From JBEVOS01 sp044226655 (GTDB taxonomy: Bacteria > Pseudomonadota > Alphaproteobacteria > Caulobacterales > Aquidulcibacteraceae), in contig JBGAGO010000001.1 of the NCBI GenBank assembly GCA_044226655.1, positions 62,001-126,000 of the forward strand: a DNA stretch of 64,000 nt, written 5' to 3'. A program made the position numbers and the translations under genes. Shown here piece after piece: positions 24,341 through 31,950 of the stretch. The notes beneath the pieces are model-generated. The model was not told the DNA's origin and did not search any database. It worked only from the letters and a program-made list of their open reading frames with translations. Positions within the stretch are counted from its first letter, which is position 1. Every line of letters starts with the position of its first letter.

Positions 24341-25741
24341 TCACCAGGCAGGCGCATCCGTCCCGAGCGGCACGACCGGACGCGCCCAGCGGGCGGGCGT
24401 TTTCGTGAGCGTGACGGCCGGCGCCAGATGCGTGAGCGGGCCGAAGCCGGTGTCGCTGCGCATCGAGTAGCGGGCGATCTCTTCCGGCGTTGGGTTCGCG
24501 GCTTCGGCGAGGCGCGCTTCATCGGCGTAGCCGAGGCCACGCACCCAGGTCGCGGTTTGGCAGAGAGAGGCGCGCACCAGATAGGAGCCGCCGAAGCGCG
24601 CGCGGCGTTCGAGCGCGACGAGCGCGCCGAAGGCGGCGAGATAGCCGGTCGTGTAATCGCACACGGCGCCGGGCTGAAGCTGCGGACGCTCGCCGCCGCC
24701 GTGCAGATGCGCCATGCCGGTGACGGTCTGCGCCAATTGCTCCCAACCGGGCCGGCCGCGCCAGGGGCCTTCATGGCCGTAGCAATTGATCTCGACAGTG
24801 ACGATGCCCGGCCGCATCTGCGCGAGCGCAAGCGGACCGAAGCCCAGCCGGTCGAGCGCGCCCTGGCGATAGCCCTGGCTGAACACGTCTGCGCCACGCA
24901 CAAGCTGCGCGAGCGCGTCGCGTCCCTCAACAGTTTTGAGATCGGTATAGGCGGCGCGCTTGCCATGGCCGGTGTCGCTCACGAAGAACGGCACGCTCGG
25001 CAGATCGGGCGCGGAGATCACCATCGCATCGGCGCCGTAGTGCGCGAGCGTGCGCGCGCAGGTCGGGCCGGCGAGCACGCGCGTGAGATCGAGCACACGC
25101 ACGCCCGAGAGCGGCGCATCGCCATTCGCTTCGAACGGCTCCGGCGCGGAGTCTCCGATCTTGATGATTTCGACGACGGGATGGGCGGCGAGCTGGCGGC
25201 CTTGTTCGCTCGCATCCCATTCCTCAGGGGAGCGGCACATCGCGCCGCACACGCCCGCTTCCGCGATCGCGTTTTCCCATTCGAGCGCGGTGCGTTTCGC
25301 GATGGTCGCGGCGACTGCTTCCGGCGTGTCGTCGCAAGCGAGCAGCGCGAGCAGCTTCTTTGTGCTCGGCGGGAAGCTGGGATGGAGATAGACGAAGCGG
25401 CCATCCTTGGCGCGCACGAAGCCATTGGCCGCTGTGCCCGCCGCGTCGGCGGCGCCGAGACGCACGGGCGCCTTGGCCTCATCCTCGAAGCGCTGCAGCA
25501 GAAAGCTGATCAGCGACGCGCCCGCCTGCCGCGTGGCGACGCGCACCTCCTGCCGCTCCCCGCTGCGCAAGCTCCAAATGTCAGCCGCCATCGCGCCGCC
25601 GGCCGCAATCGCCGCGGCGGCGGCTTCATCGGCGTAGAAGCGTGTCTCTAGCGCCGGTTTCTCTTCGACGATCGTGACGAAATCCGGCCGCGGGCGCGCA
25701 GCCAAATGCATGAGCTGATCGAAGGCGGTCTCGGAAATCAA
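24341..25741 (-). CDS. Family III CoA-transferase with permuted halves
   Basis: A 466-residue CaiB/BaiF-type CoA-transferase with an odd order. The hallmark N-terminal motif GVRVLDLTRVLAGPTCARTL begins near residue 212 instead of residue 5-10, and the catalytic Asp (AVCDYTTGYLAAFGALVAL) is near residue 380. The first 200 residues instead resemble the C-terminal part of the usual enzyme (AANGFVRAKDGRFVYLHP, ALEWENAIAEAGV, GRQLAAHPVVEI). So the C-half seems to precede the N-half. The protein likely moves CoA between carboxylic acids; substrates are unknown. It is followed at once by rlmN. Confidence 0.82.
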   Translation of the reverse strand: MISETAFDQLMHLAARPRPDFVTIVEEKPALETRFYADEAAAAAIAAGGAMAADIWSLRSGERQEVRVATRQAGASLISFLLQRFEDEAKAPVRLGAADAAGTAANGFVRAKDGRFVYLHPSFPPSTKKLLALLACDDTPEAVAATIAKRTALEWENAIAEAGVCGAMCRSPEEWDASEQGRQLAAHPVVEIIKIGDSAPEPFEANGDAPLSGVRVLDLTRVLAGPTCARTLAHYGADAMVISAPDLPSVPFFVSDTGHGKRAAYTDLKTVEGRDALAQLVRGADVFSQGYRQGALDRLGFGPLALAQMRPGIVTVEINCYGHEGPWRGRPGWEQLAQTVTGMAHLHGGGERPQLQPGAVCDYTTGYLAAFGALVALERRARFGGSYLVRASLCQTATWVRGLGYADEARLAEAANPTPEEIARYSMRSDTGFGPLTHLAPAVTLTKTPARWARPVVPLGTDAPAW

Positions 25742-25773
25742 AGCATCCTCCCTCTCTCATGCTAGCACGCCGT

Positions 25774-25902
25774 GCTCCCCCGCGAGGGGGAGCTGTCAGC
25801 CGAAGCTCTTGCGTAGGCTGACTGAGGGGGCGGCTACGCGACGCATTATAGCGCGCGCATCGTCGCTGCTTCGCAGCGCCACCTTCCCCGCGCGGGGAAG
25901 GA
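25774..25902. repeat. Palindromic C/G-rich repeat, copy B
   Basis: A hairpin CTCCCCCGCGAGGGGGAG at one end and CCTTCCCCGCGCGGGGAAGG at the other, with an inner pair (TCAGCCGAAGC...GTAGGCTGA) and a CGCTGCTTCGCAGCG hairpin. It fills the gap between the CoA-transferase start and the SpoU gene end. It is a diverged relative of the repeats at 23.0 and 58.1 kb. Confidence 0.7.
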
Positions 25903-25914
25903 CGCGTCCCGCGC

Positions 25915-26424
25915 TCATTTGAGCTTCAGCCGCTCCGTCATCTCCGGCGGCGGGCCGCCGGGCATGATGGGGCGGGCGGGATAGCCGCCCATGGACAGCA
26001 TCCGGTCATACATCACCAGCGCGCCCGCGAGGCCGACATTCAGGCAGAATTTGGTGGGAATTTTCACGATATGCGCACACGCCGCCTGCAGCGCGGGCGA
26101 GAGCGAGCCGCGCTCACGCCCCAGCACATAGGCCGCCGCCTGCGGATGGCGAAACACCGGCAGATCTACGGCATCCTCGGTCAATTCCACGCCGACCAAT
26201 TGGCATCCGCGCGGCAGGCGCATCTCATCGAGCGCATCCCACGCGTAATACGGCATCGCTTCGAAGGTGCGCGACGTGTCGGAGCGATAAAGCTCGCGCA
26301 CCTTCATGTGCGCGTTGATGGTGAAGAAGAAGCTGGCGCCGAACGCGTTGGCCGTGCGCATCAGCGCGCCGACATTCATAGGCTTGGAGATTTCTTCCGC
26401 GCCGATTCCGAAATAGCCGCGCAT
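25915..26424 (-). CDS. SpoU/TrmH-family RNA methyltransferase
   Basis: A 169-residue SPOUT methyltransferase. Motif 1 is NVGALMRTANAFG with the catalytic Arg, motif 2 is YVLGRERGSLS, motif 3 IKIPTKFCLNVGLAGALVMYD-like (segment PTKFCLNVGLAGALVMYDR), which forms the SAM-binding trefoil knot. It lacks an extra RNA-binding domain, so it resembles the minimal tRNA 2'-O-methyltransferases. The target is unknown. Its ATG follows the MliC stop directly, so it belongs to a leftward run of four genes (membrane protein, peptidase, MliC, this). Confidence 0.9.
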   Translation of the reverse strand: MRGYFGIGAEEISKPMNVGALMRTANAFGASFFFTINAHMKVRELYRSDTSRTFEAMPYYAWDALDEMRLPRGCQLVGVELTEDAVDLPVFRHPQAAAYVLGRERGSLSPALQAACAHIVKIPTKFCLNVGLAGALVMYDRMLSMGGYPARPIMPGGPPPEMTERLKLK

Positions 26425-26736
26425 TCAGTGTTGCTGGCACTGCTCGTAGGGGCCGCCGCGCGCGCCGTGCAGCATGGCTTCTCCGTGGTGCTCCCAATAT
26501 TCGACCCCGTGCGCCGCATAGCGCGCGCCGGAGGCTGCGATTACGCCAGGCAGATTGTAAGTGCGCCCGCCGGCCTCAACGATCGCCCAGTTCGCATCGG
26601 TGTAGCGTACCGAGAACGTCGCGCCGCCCGGACAGGTCCAGTTGAACGTCTCGCCTTGCGGCGCGCCGATGTTCGCCGGCGTCGCGGTCTGGCAGGCGCC
26701 GAGCGCCAGCGCGATCGAGAGCAGAGCATATTTCAT
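26425..26736 (-). CDS. MliC-like lipoprotein (C-type lysozyme inhibitor family)
   Basis: A 103-residue lipoprotein precursor. The signal peptide MKYALLSIALALGACQ ends in a lipobox with Cys15. The mature part has FNWTCPGGATFSVRYTD, where the Cys may pair with the Cys near the end (YEQCQQH), and YNLPGVIAASGARYAAHGVEYW, like the small beta-barrel of MliC/PliC, which inhibits C-type lysozyme. It may protect peptidoglycan or serve another wall role. The start was placed at the ATG that overlaps the peptidase stop by 4 bp; the longer frame lies inside the peptidase gene. Confidence 0.78.
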   Translation of the reverse strand: MKYALLSIALALGACQTATPANIGAPQGETFNWTCPGGATFSVRYTDANWAIVEAGGRTYNLPGVIAASGARYAAHGVEYWEHHGEAMLHGARGGPYEQCQQH

Positions 26737-27602
26737 GCGAACGTTTTCACCTCCCGGAGCCCGCCGCTGGTCGCGAAGGCGCGCTTCATGCCTTTGCTGA
26801 TATACGGCGCGGCGACATTTCCTGCGGCATCGACCGCGATCAGCCCGCCATCGCCGCCCAGCGCGCCGACCGCCGCCAGCGCTGCATCGCAAGCTTGCGC
26901 GAGCGATGCGCCGCCCAAGCGCATCCGCGCGCTGATTTCGGCGGCGACATTGGCGCGGATGAAGAACTCACCCTGCCCGGTGCAGGACACCGCGGCCGTT
27001 TCGTCGGCCCATGTGCCCGCGCCGATGATCGGCGTATCGCCGACGCGGCCGTGCATTTTGCCGAACACGCCGCCGGTGGAGGTTCCCGCCGCCAGCGCGC
27101 CATGAATATCGCGCGCGACGCAGCCGACCGTGCCATGCGCCAGCTCATCCTTGCGCGCGGGACGCAGCGCGGCCGAGGTGTAATACGCCTTCGGATCCTC
27201 GACGCGCGCCAGGCTCTGCGCCGCCGCGAACGCCGCCGCGCCCTCGCCCGCCAGCATGACATGCCTGGTCTTTTCCATCACCGCGCGCGCCGCGGCGATT
27301 GGCGAAACGAAGCCTTGCAGCGCCGCGACCGCGCCGGCGCGGCGATCCGGCCCGTTCATGATCGAAGCGTCGAGCTCGTACAGGCCCGCTTGATTGGGCG
27401 AGGCGCCTTTGCCCGCCACGTAGAGCCCGCTCGCCTCCAGGCTCGCGACCATGCGTTCGACGACATCGAGCGCGTGTGCGCCCGATACGAGCAGGCGCGC
27501 GCCCTCGTCGATGAGCGCGCCCATATGCGCTTCCTCGGCGTCATAGGCGCGCTCGGGCAGCGCGCCCGCGCCGCCATGCAGAACCAACGCCCATACGCTC
27601 AT
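26733..27602 (-). CDS. Isoaspartyl peptidase / plant-type L-asparaginase
   Basis: A 289-residue Ntn-hydrolase of the IaaA/plant asparaginase family. It begins ALVLHGGAGALPE, and the self-cleavage site lies before Thr in HGTVGCVARD, which becomes the N-terminal nucleophile of the small subunit. GTSTGGVFGKMHGRVGDTPIIGAGTWAD-type signature segments (TSTGGVFGKMHGRVGD) line the substrate pocket. It hydrolyses isoaspartyl dipeptides and asparagine. It is slightly shorter than E. coli IaaA. It overlaps both neighbours by 4 bp (ATGA), so the run is translationally coupled. Confidence 0.92.
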   Translation of the reverse strand: MSVWALVLHGGAGALPERAYDAEEAHMGALIDEGARLLVSGAHALDVVERMVASLEASGLYVAGKGASPNQAGLYELDASIMNGPDRRAGAVAALQGFVSPIAAARAVMEKTRHVMLAGEGAAAFAAAQSLARVEDPKAYYTSAALRPARKDELAHGTVGCVARDIHGALAAGTSTGGVFGKMHGRVGDTPIIGAGTWADETAAVSCTGQGEFFIRANVAAEISARMRLGGASLAQACDAALAAVGALGGDGGLIAVDAAGNVAAPYISKGMKRAFATSGGLREVKTFA

Positions 27603-27898
27603 GCGCGCTGATCCCGCGTCGCGGGCGGCCCGCTCTTCGGCTTGAAGATGAGGCCCTGGCGCCAGCCGACGTAAAGGCCGATCAGCGTCGCCGTCGGCAG
27701 GAAGCCGTCGATCTGATCGGTGAAATCGGCCAATTCGCCGAGATAGACGAGGCCGACCGGCCCCCAGAGCGCGGTCAGGACGAGCGCGCCGGCGCCCTCG
27801 CCCACCGAGCCGAAAATCGGAATGCGCCCGAAGGTGAAATCGAGGAGGTCGATCGCGATCGAGGCCGCGATGCGGATCAGGAAACCTTGGCGGGTCAT
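27599..27898 (-). CDS. Small conserved-looking membrane protein
   Basis: A 99-residue protein with two or three hydrophobic segments (about 6-24, 33-52, 65-80) and acidic residues between them (YLGELADFTDQIDGF), with a basic cytoplasmic end. I do not recognise a named family. The ATG at 27898 is chosen because upstream codons read into the divergent oxidoreductase leader. It is the first gene of the leftward run with the isoaspartyl peptidase, whose start overlaps its stop by 4 bp. Confidence 0.65.
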   Translation of the reverse strand: MTRQGFLIRIAASIAIDLLDFTFGRIPIFGSVGEGAGALVLTALWGPVGLVYLGELADFTDQIDGFLPTATLIGLYVGWRQGLIFKPKSGPPATRDQRA

Positions 27899-28007
27899 GC
27901 GTGCCGGCTCTCGACGTCCTTGGCGGCGGCGCCCGCCTTCGCTAGCGTGCGCCCGCAGATAGTTTTCGCATGCAGCAGGGCCGGCGTCGACCGGCGAAGG
28001 GAGCGCG

Positions 28008-29000
28008 ATGAAGGCGGTTGTCAGCAAGGCCGTGGGCGGCCCGGAAACGCTGGTCCTCGAAGACGTGCCCGATCTCGAGCCCGGCAAGGGCGAGATCGTC
28101 ATCGACGTCAAAGCCGCCAGCGTGAATTTCCCGGACGTGCTGATCATCCAGGACCTCTACCAGTTCAAGCCGGCGCGCCCGTTCGCGCCGGGCGGCGAGG
28201 TCGCGGGCGTCGTCAAGAAAATCGGCGACGGCGTCGAGCGCTTCAAAGTGGGCGACCGCGTGCTCTCCTCCTCGACCAATGGCGGCTTCGCCGAAGAGTT
28301 CAAAGTGCACGCCAGCCGCGCGTTCAAGATTCCGGACGCCATGCCGTTCGACGAAGCCAGCGCGCTTTTGATGACCTACGGAACCTCGCATCACGCCTTG
28401 AAAGACCGCGCGCAAGTGAAGCCGGGCGAAAGCCTGCTCGTGCTCGGCGCGGCGGGCGGCGTGGGCCTTGCGGCGGTGGAGCTGGGCAAAGCCTATGGCA
28501 TGAAGGTGATCGCGGCGGCGTCTTCGCAAGAGAAGGTCGATTTCGCCAAGGCGGCGGGCGCCGATGAAGGCATCGTCTATCCGCGCGAGATGAACCGCGA
28601 CGCGCAGAAAGTGTTCTCCGATCAGATCAAGGCGGCGGGCGGCGGCGGCGTCGATGTCGTCTATGACGGCGTCGGCGGCGATTACGCCGAGCCCGCGGTG
28701 CGCGCGCTCAATTGGGAGGGCCGCTTCCTCGTCGTCGGCTTCCCGGCCGGCATTCCGAAATTGCCGCTCAACCTCACCTTGCTCAAAGGCTGCCAGGTGA
28801 TGGGCGTGTTCTGGGGTGCGTTCACGCAGCGCGAGCCGAAGCGCCATCAGGACAACATCGCCGAGCTCTTCAAGCTCTACGAGGAAGGAAAAATCCGGCC
28901 GCGCGTGTCGAAGCATTTTCCGCTGAAGGACGCCGCGCTCGCCATCAAGGAGCTGCAGGATCGCAGGGCGACCGGCAAGGTCGTGGTGACCGTCAGCTGA
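28008..29000 (+). CDS. Zinc-independent NADPH:quinone oxidoreductase (MDR family)
   Basis: A 330-residue medium-chain reductase. The N-terminal GroES-like domain has VKAASVNFPDVLIIQDLYQ and RPFAPGGEVAG; the Rossmann domain has LLVLGAAGGVGLAAVELGKA (AxxGGxG). No zinc-ligand Cys/His cluster is seen, as expected for quinone oxidoreductase-like members. The YDGVGGDYAEPAVRAL segment is typical of the family. It reduces quinones or enones with NADPH. It is followed by a secreted protease whose ATG overlaps this stop (TGATG). Confidence 0.92.
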   Translation: MKAVVSKAVGGPETLVLEDVPDLEPGKGEIVIDVKAASVNFPDVLIIQDLYQFKPARPFAPGGEVAGVVKKIGDGVERFKVGDRVLSSSTNGGFAEEFKVHASRAFKIPDAMPFDEASALLMTYGTSHHALKDRAQVKPGESLLVLGAAGGVGLAAVELGKAYGMKVIAAASSQEKVDFAKAAGADEGIVYPREMNRDAQKVFSDQIKAAGGGGVDVVYDGVGGDYAEPAVRALNWEGRFLVVGFPAGIPKLPLNLTLLKGCQVMGVFWGAFTQREPKRHQDNIAELFKLYEEGKIRPRVSKHFPLKDAALAIKELQDRRATGKVVVTVS

Positions 29001-29920
29001 TGCGGAGATTGCTCGTCGCGCTGGCGCTCGCCTGTCTCGCAGCGCCAGCGGCCCAGGCCATTGTGATCGTCGAGCAGACCTGGCGCGCACATGGCGGCAG
29101 CGATGCCGATTGGTCGCGCGGGTTCGACGCCCATGAGGCGCTGGCCGCGCAGCCGCAATTCAAGCCCATGGTCTCGATCACGCAGGACGATCGCGAATGG
29201 GGCGTCGCTTCCGGCGTGTGGATCGGCAATGCCGGCGGCCACGCCTACATTCTCACCGCCGGCCATGTCGTCACCGATGGCACGCAGCCGTCGCAATTGC
29301 GCATCCGCACCAGCGGCGGCGTCGAGCTTCATTGCCTCGAATATTTCGTCAATCCGCTGTGGAACAACCGCGTCGATGAGCGCGGCGGCATGGACATGGC
29401 GATCCTGCGGCTCGACCGCGCCATCACCGATTCCGGTCCGCCGCCGGCGCTCTATTCGGGCCGCCATGAGCGCGGCATGCGCGTCGTGCTCGCGGGCTAT
29501 GGCACGCGCGGCGTGGCGCCGTTCGGGCACGGCCAGCGCTTCGGCGCCGATCATGGCCTCACCTTGCTGGCGGCGGAAAACGTGGTCGATCGCGTCGAAC
29601 CGATTGTGCTCGCGGGCCCGCATGGCGATTGGGGCAATTACCTCGAAATCGATCTCGATCAGCCGAACGGCCCCGGCAAGAACCGGATGGGCGATGCCGC
29701 GCCCGTCTCGCCGCTCGAAGGCATCCTGGCGCCGGGCGACAGCGGCGGTTCGCTGTGGGCGAATTTCAACGGCCATTGGCGGCTGATCGGCGTCAATTCG
29801 AGCGGCGATCCCGGCGCGGCCTATCAGGACGTCTCCAATTTCGCGCGCATCACCACGCAAAAAGCGTGGATCCGCTCGATCTTTCCGACCGCGCGCTTCG
29901 AGGGCGACAAGACCGAGTGA
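29000..29920 (+). CDS. Exported trypsin-like serine protease
   Basis: A 306-residue protein with a signal peptide (MRRLLVALALACLAAPAAQA, cleavage after AQA). The chymotrypsin-fold triad is visible: His in ILTAGHVVTD, Asp in GGMDMAILRLD, Ser in GDSGGSLWANF. It has no PDZ or propeptide domain. It probably acts in the periplasm or outside the cell; the target is unknown. The ATG shares its A with the stop of the oxidoreductase gene, so it is coupled to it although no shared role is obvious. Confidence 0.85.
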   Translation: MRRLLVALALACLAAPAAQAIVIVEQTWRAHGGSDADWSRGFDAHEALAAQPQFKPMVSITQDDREWGVASGVWIGNAGGHAYILTAGHVVTDGTQPSQLRIRTSGGVELHCLEYFVNPLWNNRVDERGGMDMAILRLDRAITDSGPPPALYSGRHERGMRVVLAGYGTRGVAPFGHGQRFGADHGLTLLAAENVVDRVEPIVLAGPHGDWGNYLEIDLDQPNGPGKNRMGDAAPVSPLEGILAPGDSGGSLWANFNGHWRLIGVNSSGDPGAAYQDVSNFARITTQKAWIRSIFPTARFEGDKTE

Positions 29921-29952
29921 CCTAGGCGGCGCTGGAAAAGAACGAGACGATT

Positions 29953-30091
29953 TAGAGCGTGTTCGCCTGAGATCTTCCCGGCGGCGCGGCGCTCGACGTG
30001 CTCTCGATCAAGACAAAAGCACTGCGCGCGCGCGATGTCCTGCTTCGGGGAGCTCGGCGGATGCGATTCAGCGAAACTCAAACATGCTCTA
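29953..30091. repeat. TAGAGC-ended imperfect palindromic element
   Basis: TAGAGCGTGTT at the left end is mirrored by AACATGCTCTA at the right with one mismatch, and CGCCTGA and TCAGCG lie further in, offset by a bulge. About 90 bp separate the arms. The right end (CTA at 30089-30091) supplies the stop codon of the leftward phospholipase gene. Confidence 0.6.
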
Positions 30092-31723
30092 GGCGGCGGA
30101 GCGGCCGCGCGCTTGGGCGAGATAACCTGCCGCGCTTTCGATCCAGCGTGCGATGTCGGCTTCGCTCGGCGGGCTGGCCTCGCCCCAGGCGCGCTTGGCG
30201 TCTTCGCTCTCGACCCAGCGCGCGATCTCTTCACGGAGCGTGGCCGCATTGGCGTCGCGCAAATCTTCGGCGGAGCGCACATCGCACATGACCAATGCCT
30301 GCGCCTCGCGGCTGCGCAGGTTCGGGATGGTGCAGGCGAGCAAGGCCTGCGCCTGCCAATCCTGCACCAATTGCGCGGAGATGTGGCGCTGATTGAGCAT
30401 CGCCGCGCCGGCGACCGGCGACAGATGCAGCAGATCGCCGATCGTGTGCACGCCGATCGCTTCGAGACGCTTGGCGGTTTTCTTGCCGATGGAGGGCGCG
30501 TCGACGACCGGGCTTTCGCCTGACAGTCCGGCGCCGAGGGCGGGCGCCGCTTCGGCTTGCGGCGCGGGCTTAGGCTCCGGCGGCGCAACAGGCTTAGGCT
30601 GGGGCGCGAGCGCAGACTCGGCGGCCACAGGCGCGGGCTGCGGGCGCGGCGCCGGCTTTGGCGCGGGCCTCTCCGCCTTGGGCGCGGGCCTCTCCGCCTT
30701 CGGTGCGGGTGCGGGCTTGGCCTTCTTCGGCTTGGCGCCGCGCGCGGGCGCGCCTTCGCCGGCCTTGGTGCCGATCTCGCGCGGCCATTTCGCGTCGAGC
30801 GAGGACAACGGCGTCTTCAGCACCTCGGCGGCGTGCAGCTGGCGCACGTCGCGGTCATCGTCGCACAACGCATCGCGCACTTTGCCGGTGCGGCGGAATT
30901 CTTCGTATTGCGCGGCGACCAGCTTGCGGTCGGCCGCATCCTCGATCTTCGACAGCACGACTTGGATCGGCGCCTCCAGGGCGAGGAACACAGCCTGCAG
31001 CGAGCCATCGACGATGGGCGGCTTCACGGCGGCCTCCGCAAAGGCGCGATCGAGAATGCGCGACAAGCCAATGACGGCATGGCCGACGAGGCGCGCGATG
31101 ATGTCCTTCAATTCCTGATCGAGGCCGGCGGGCGGGTCCTTCGCGCCCACCGCGAAATTGTAGTGATCGATCACCGCTTCATAATGCGGATTGGAAGCAT
31201 GGGCGCCGGCGCGCACCATATCCGCGAGCCAGGTGGACGTTTGCGGGACATCGATGGCCGGATAGCCGCCGAGATCGGTCTCGATGATGGTCTGGAACAC
31301 GCCGTAGGATTTCGAGAAGCTCCACTCGACGGCGCGGTGGATGACGTTCTCCTCCTCGGTCTGGTGCGTGTGGAAGGGCTGGATCGGATCGACGTAATAA
31401 TGGCTCATCACGCCCGCGCACCAGGCGGCCTGTTTCCAATCCTTATCGGTGAGCGCGCGGACCGTGCGGCGGTACCATTCTTCGCAGGCCTCGATCGCCC
31501 CGCCCCATTCGCCCTCGCGCACATGCAGAACGTGGTTCTTGAAATCCTTGAACACCTCGTCGGGCGCCTTGGCGCCTTTGAGATAATCGTCGTGGAAATG
31601 CAGCAGCAGATTGCGCCACGCCTCCGCGTCCGGCGACTGCAGATGCCGCAGCGCATCGACCGCCAGGCGGTGATGGTTCGAGCGGCAGCGCGTGGCGAAC
31701 ACGATCTGATACAGAAGCGACAT
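30089..31723 (-). CDS. Zinc-dependent phospholipase C-like domain fused to DUF4332
   Basis: A 544-residue protein in three parts. Residues 1-310 resemble zinc-dependent phospholipase C/S1-P1 nuclease-like helical proteins, with the His/Asp-rich motifs CRSNHHRLAVDA, LLHFHDDYLKG and GVMSHYYVDPIQPFHTHQTEEEN. Next comes a Pro/Ala/Lys linker of about 90 residues with repeats (PAPKAER twice). The C-terminal 130 residues match DUF4332, a tandem helix-hairpin-helix domain (APSIGKKTAKRLEAIGVHTI). The fold is unusual for a lipase: no signal peptide is seen, so it is probably cytosolic. I chose the ATG at 31723 over a TTG at 31756. Substrate unknown. Confidence 0.75.
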   Translation of the reverse strand: MSLLYQIVFATRCRSNHHRLAVDALRHLQSPDAEAWRNLLLHFHDDYLKGAKAPDEVFKDFKNHVLHVREGEWGGAIEACEEWYRRTVRALTDKDWKQAAWCAGVMSHYYVDPIQPFHTHQTEEENVIHRAVEWSFSKSYGVFQTIIETDLGGYPAIDVPQTSTWLADMVRAGAHASNPHYEAVIDHYNFAVGAKDPPAGLDQELKDIIARLVGHAVIGLSRILDRAFAEAAVKPPIVDGSLQAVFLALEAPIQVVLSKIEDAADRKLVAAQYEEFRRTGKVRDALCDDDRDVRQLHAAEVLKTPLSSLDAKWPREIGTKAGEGAPARGAKPKKAKPAPAPKAERPAPKAERPAPKPAPRPQPAPVAAESALAPQPKPVAPPEPKPAPQAEAAPALGAGLSGESPVVDAPSIGKKTAKRLEAIGVHTIGDLLHLSPVAGAAMLNQRHISAQLVQDWQAQALLACTIPNLRSREAQALVMCDVRSAEDLRDANAATLREEIARWVESEDAKRAWGEASPPSEADIARWIESAAGYLAQARGRSAA

Positions 31724-31787
31724 GACGAAGAGCCCCGTTGACCTGCGAGGGCTCAAGCGAAACTGTTAATCCCGCGTTAACCGGCTC

Positions 31788-31860
31788 AGAGCGGCGGACT
31801 TTAAATTCGCCTCCGCCCGATGGCGGGCGATGAGCGAATTTAAAGTCCAAAAGCCGCTCT
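31788..31860. repeat. Bulged palindrome a1
   Basis: The outer arms AGAGCGGC (31788-31795) and GCCGCTCT (31853-31860) and the inner arms GGACTTTAAATTCGC (31796-31810) and GCGAATTTAAAGTCC (31834-31848) are perfect. AAAA (31849-31852) is bulged out on one side only. The A/T-rich inner arm contrasts with the GC-rich surroundings. Confidence 0.85.
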
Positions 31861-31873
31861 GCAAATTTTAATT

Positions 31874-31950
31874 CTAGTGTCCTTTGTGGGGACTAAAATT
31901 CGATCCCCCTCGATCCAAAGCGGCGTCGAATTTTAGTCCCCGGACACTAG
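31874..31950. repeat. Bulged palindrome a2
   Basis: Outer arms CTAGTGTCC (31874-31882) and GGACACTAG (31942-31950), inner arms GGGGACTAAAATTCGA (31888-31903) and TCGAATTTTAGTCCCC (31926-31941), all perfect, with TTTGT (31883-31887) bulged on one side. Its right end overlaps the stop codon of the DUF262 gene. It lies 13 bp from a1 and has the opposite bulge orientation. Confidence 0.85.

Noticed and set aside
30655..30705. Short tandem repeats as a CRISPR or mobile repeat
   Set aside because: They encode the Pro/Ala/Lys linker of the phospholipase-DUF4332 protein in frame and are two 21-bp units only.
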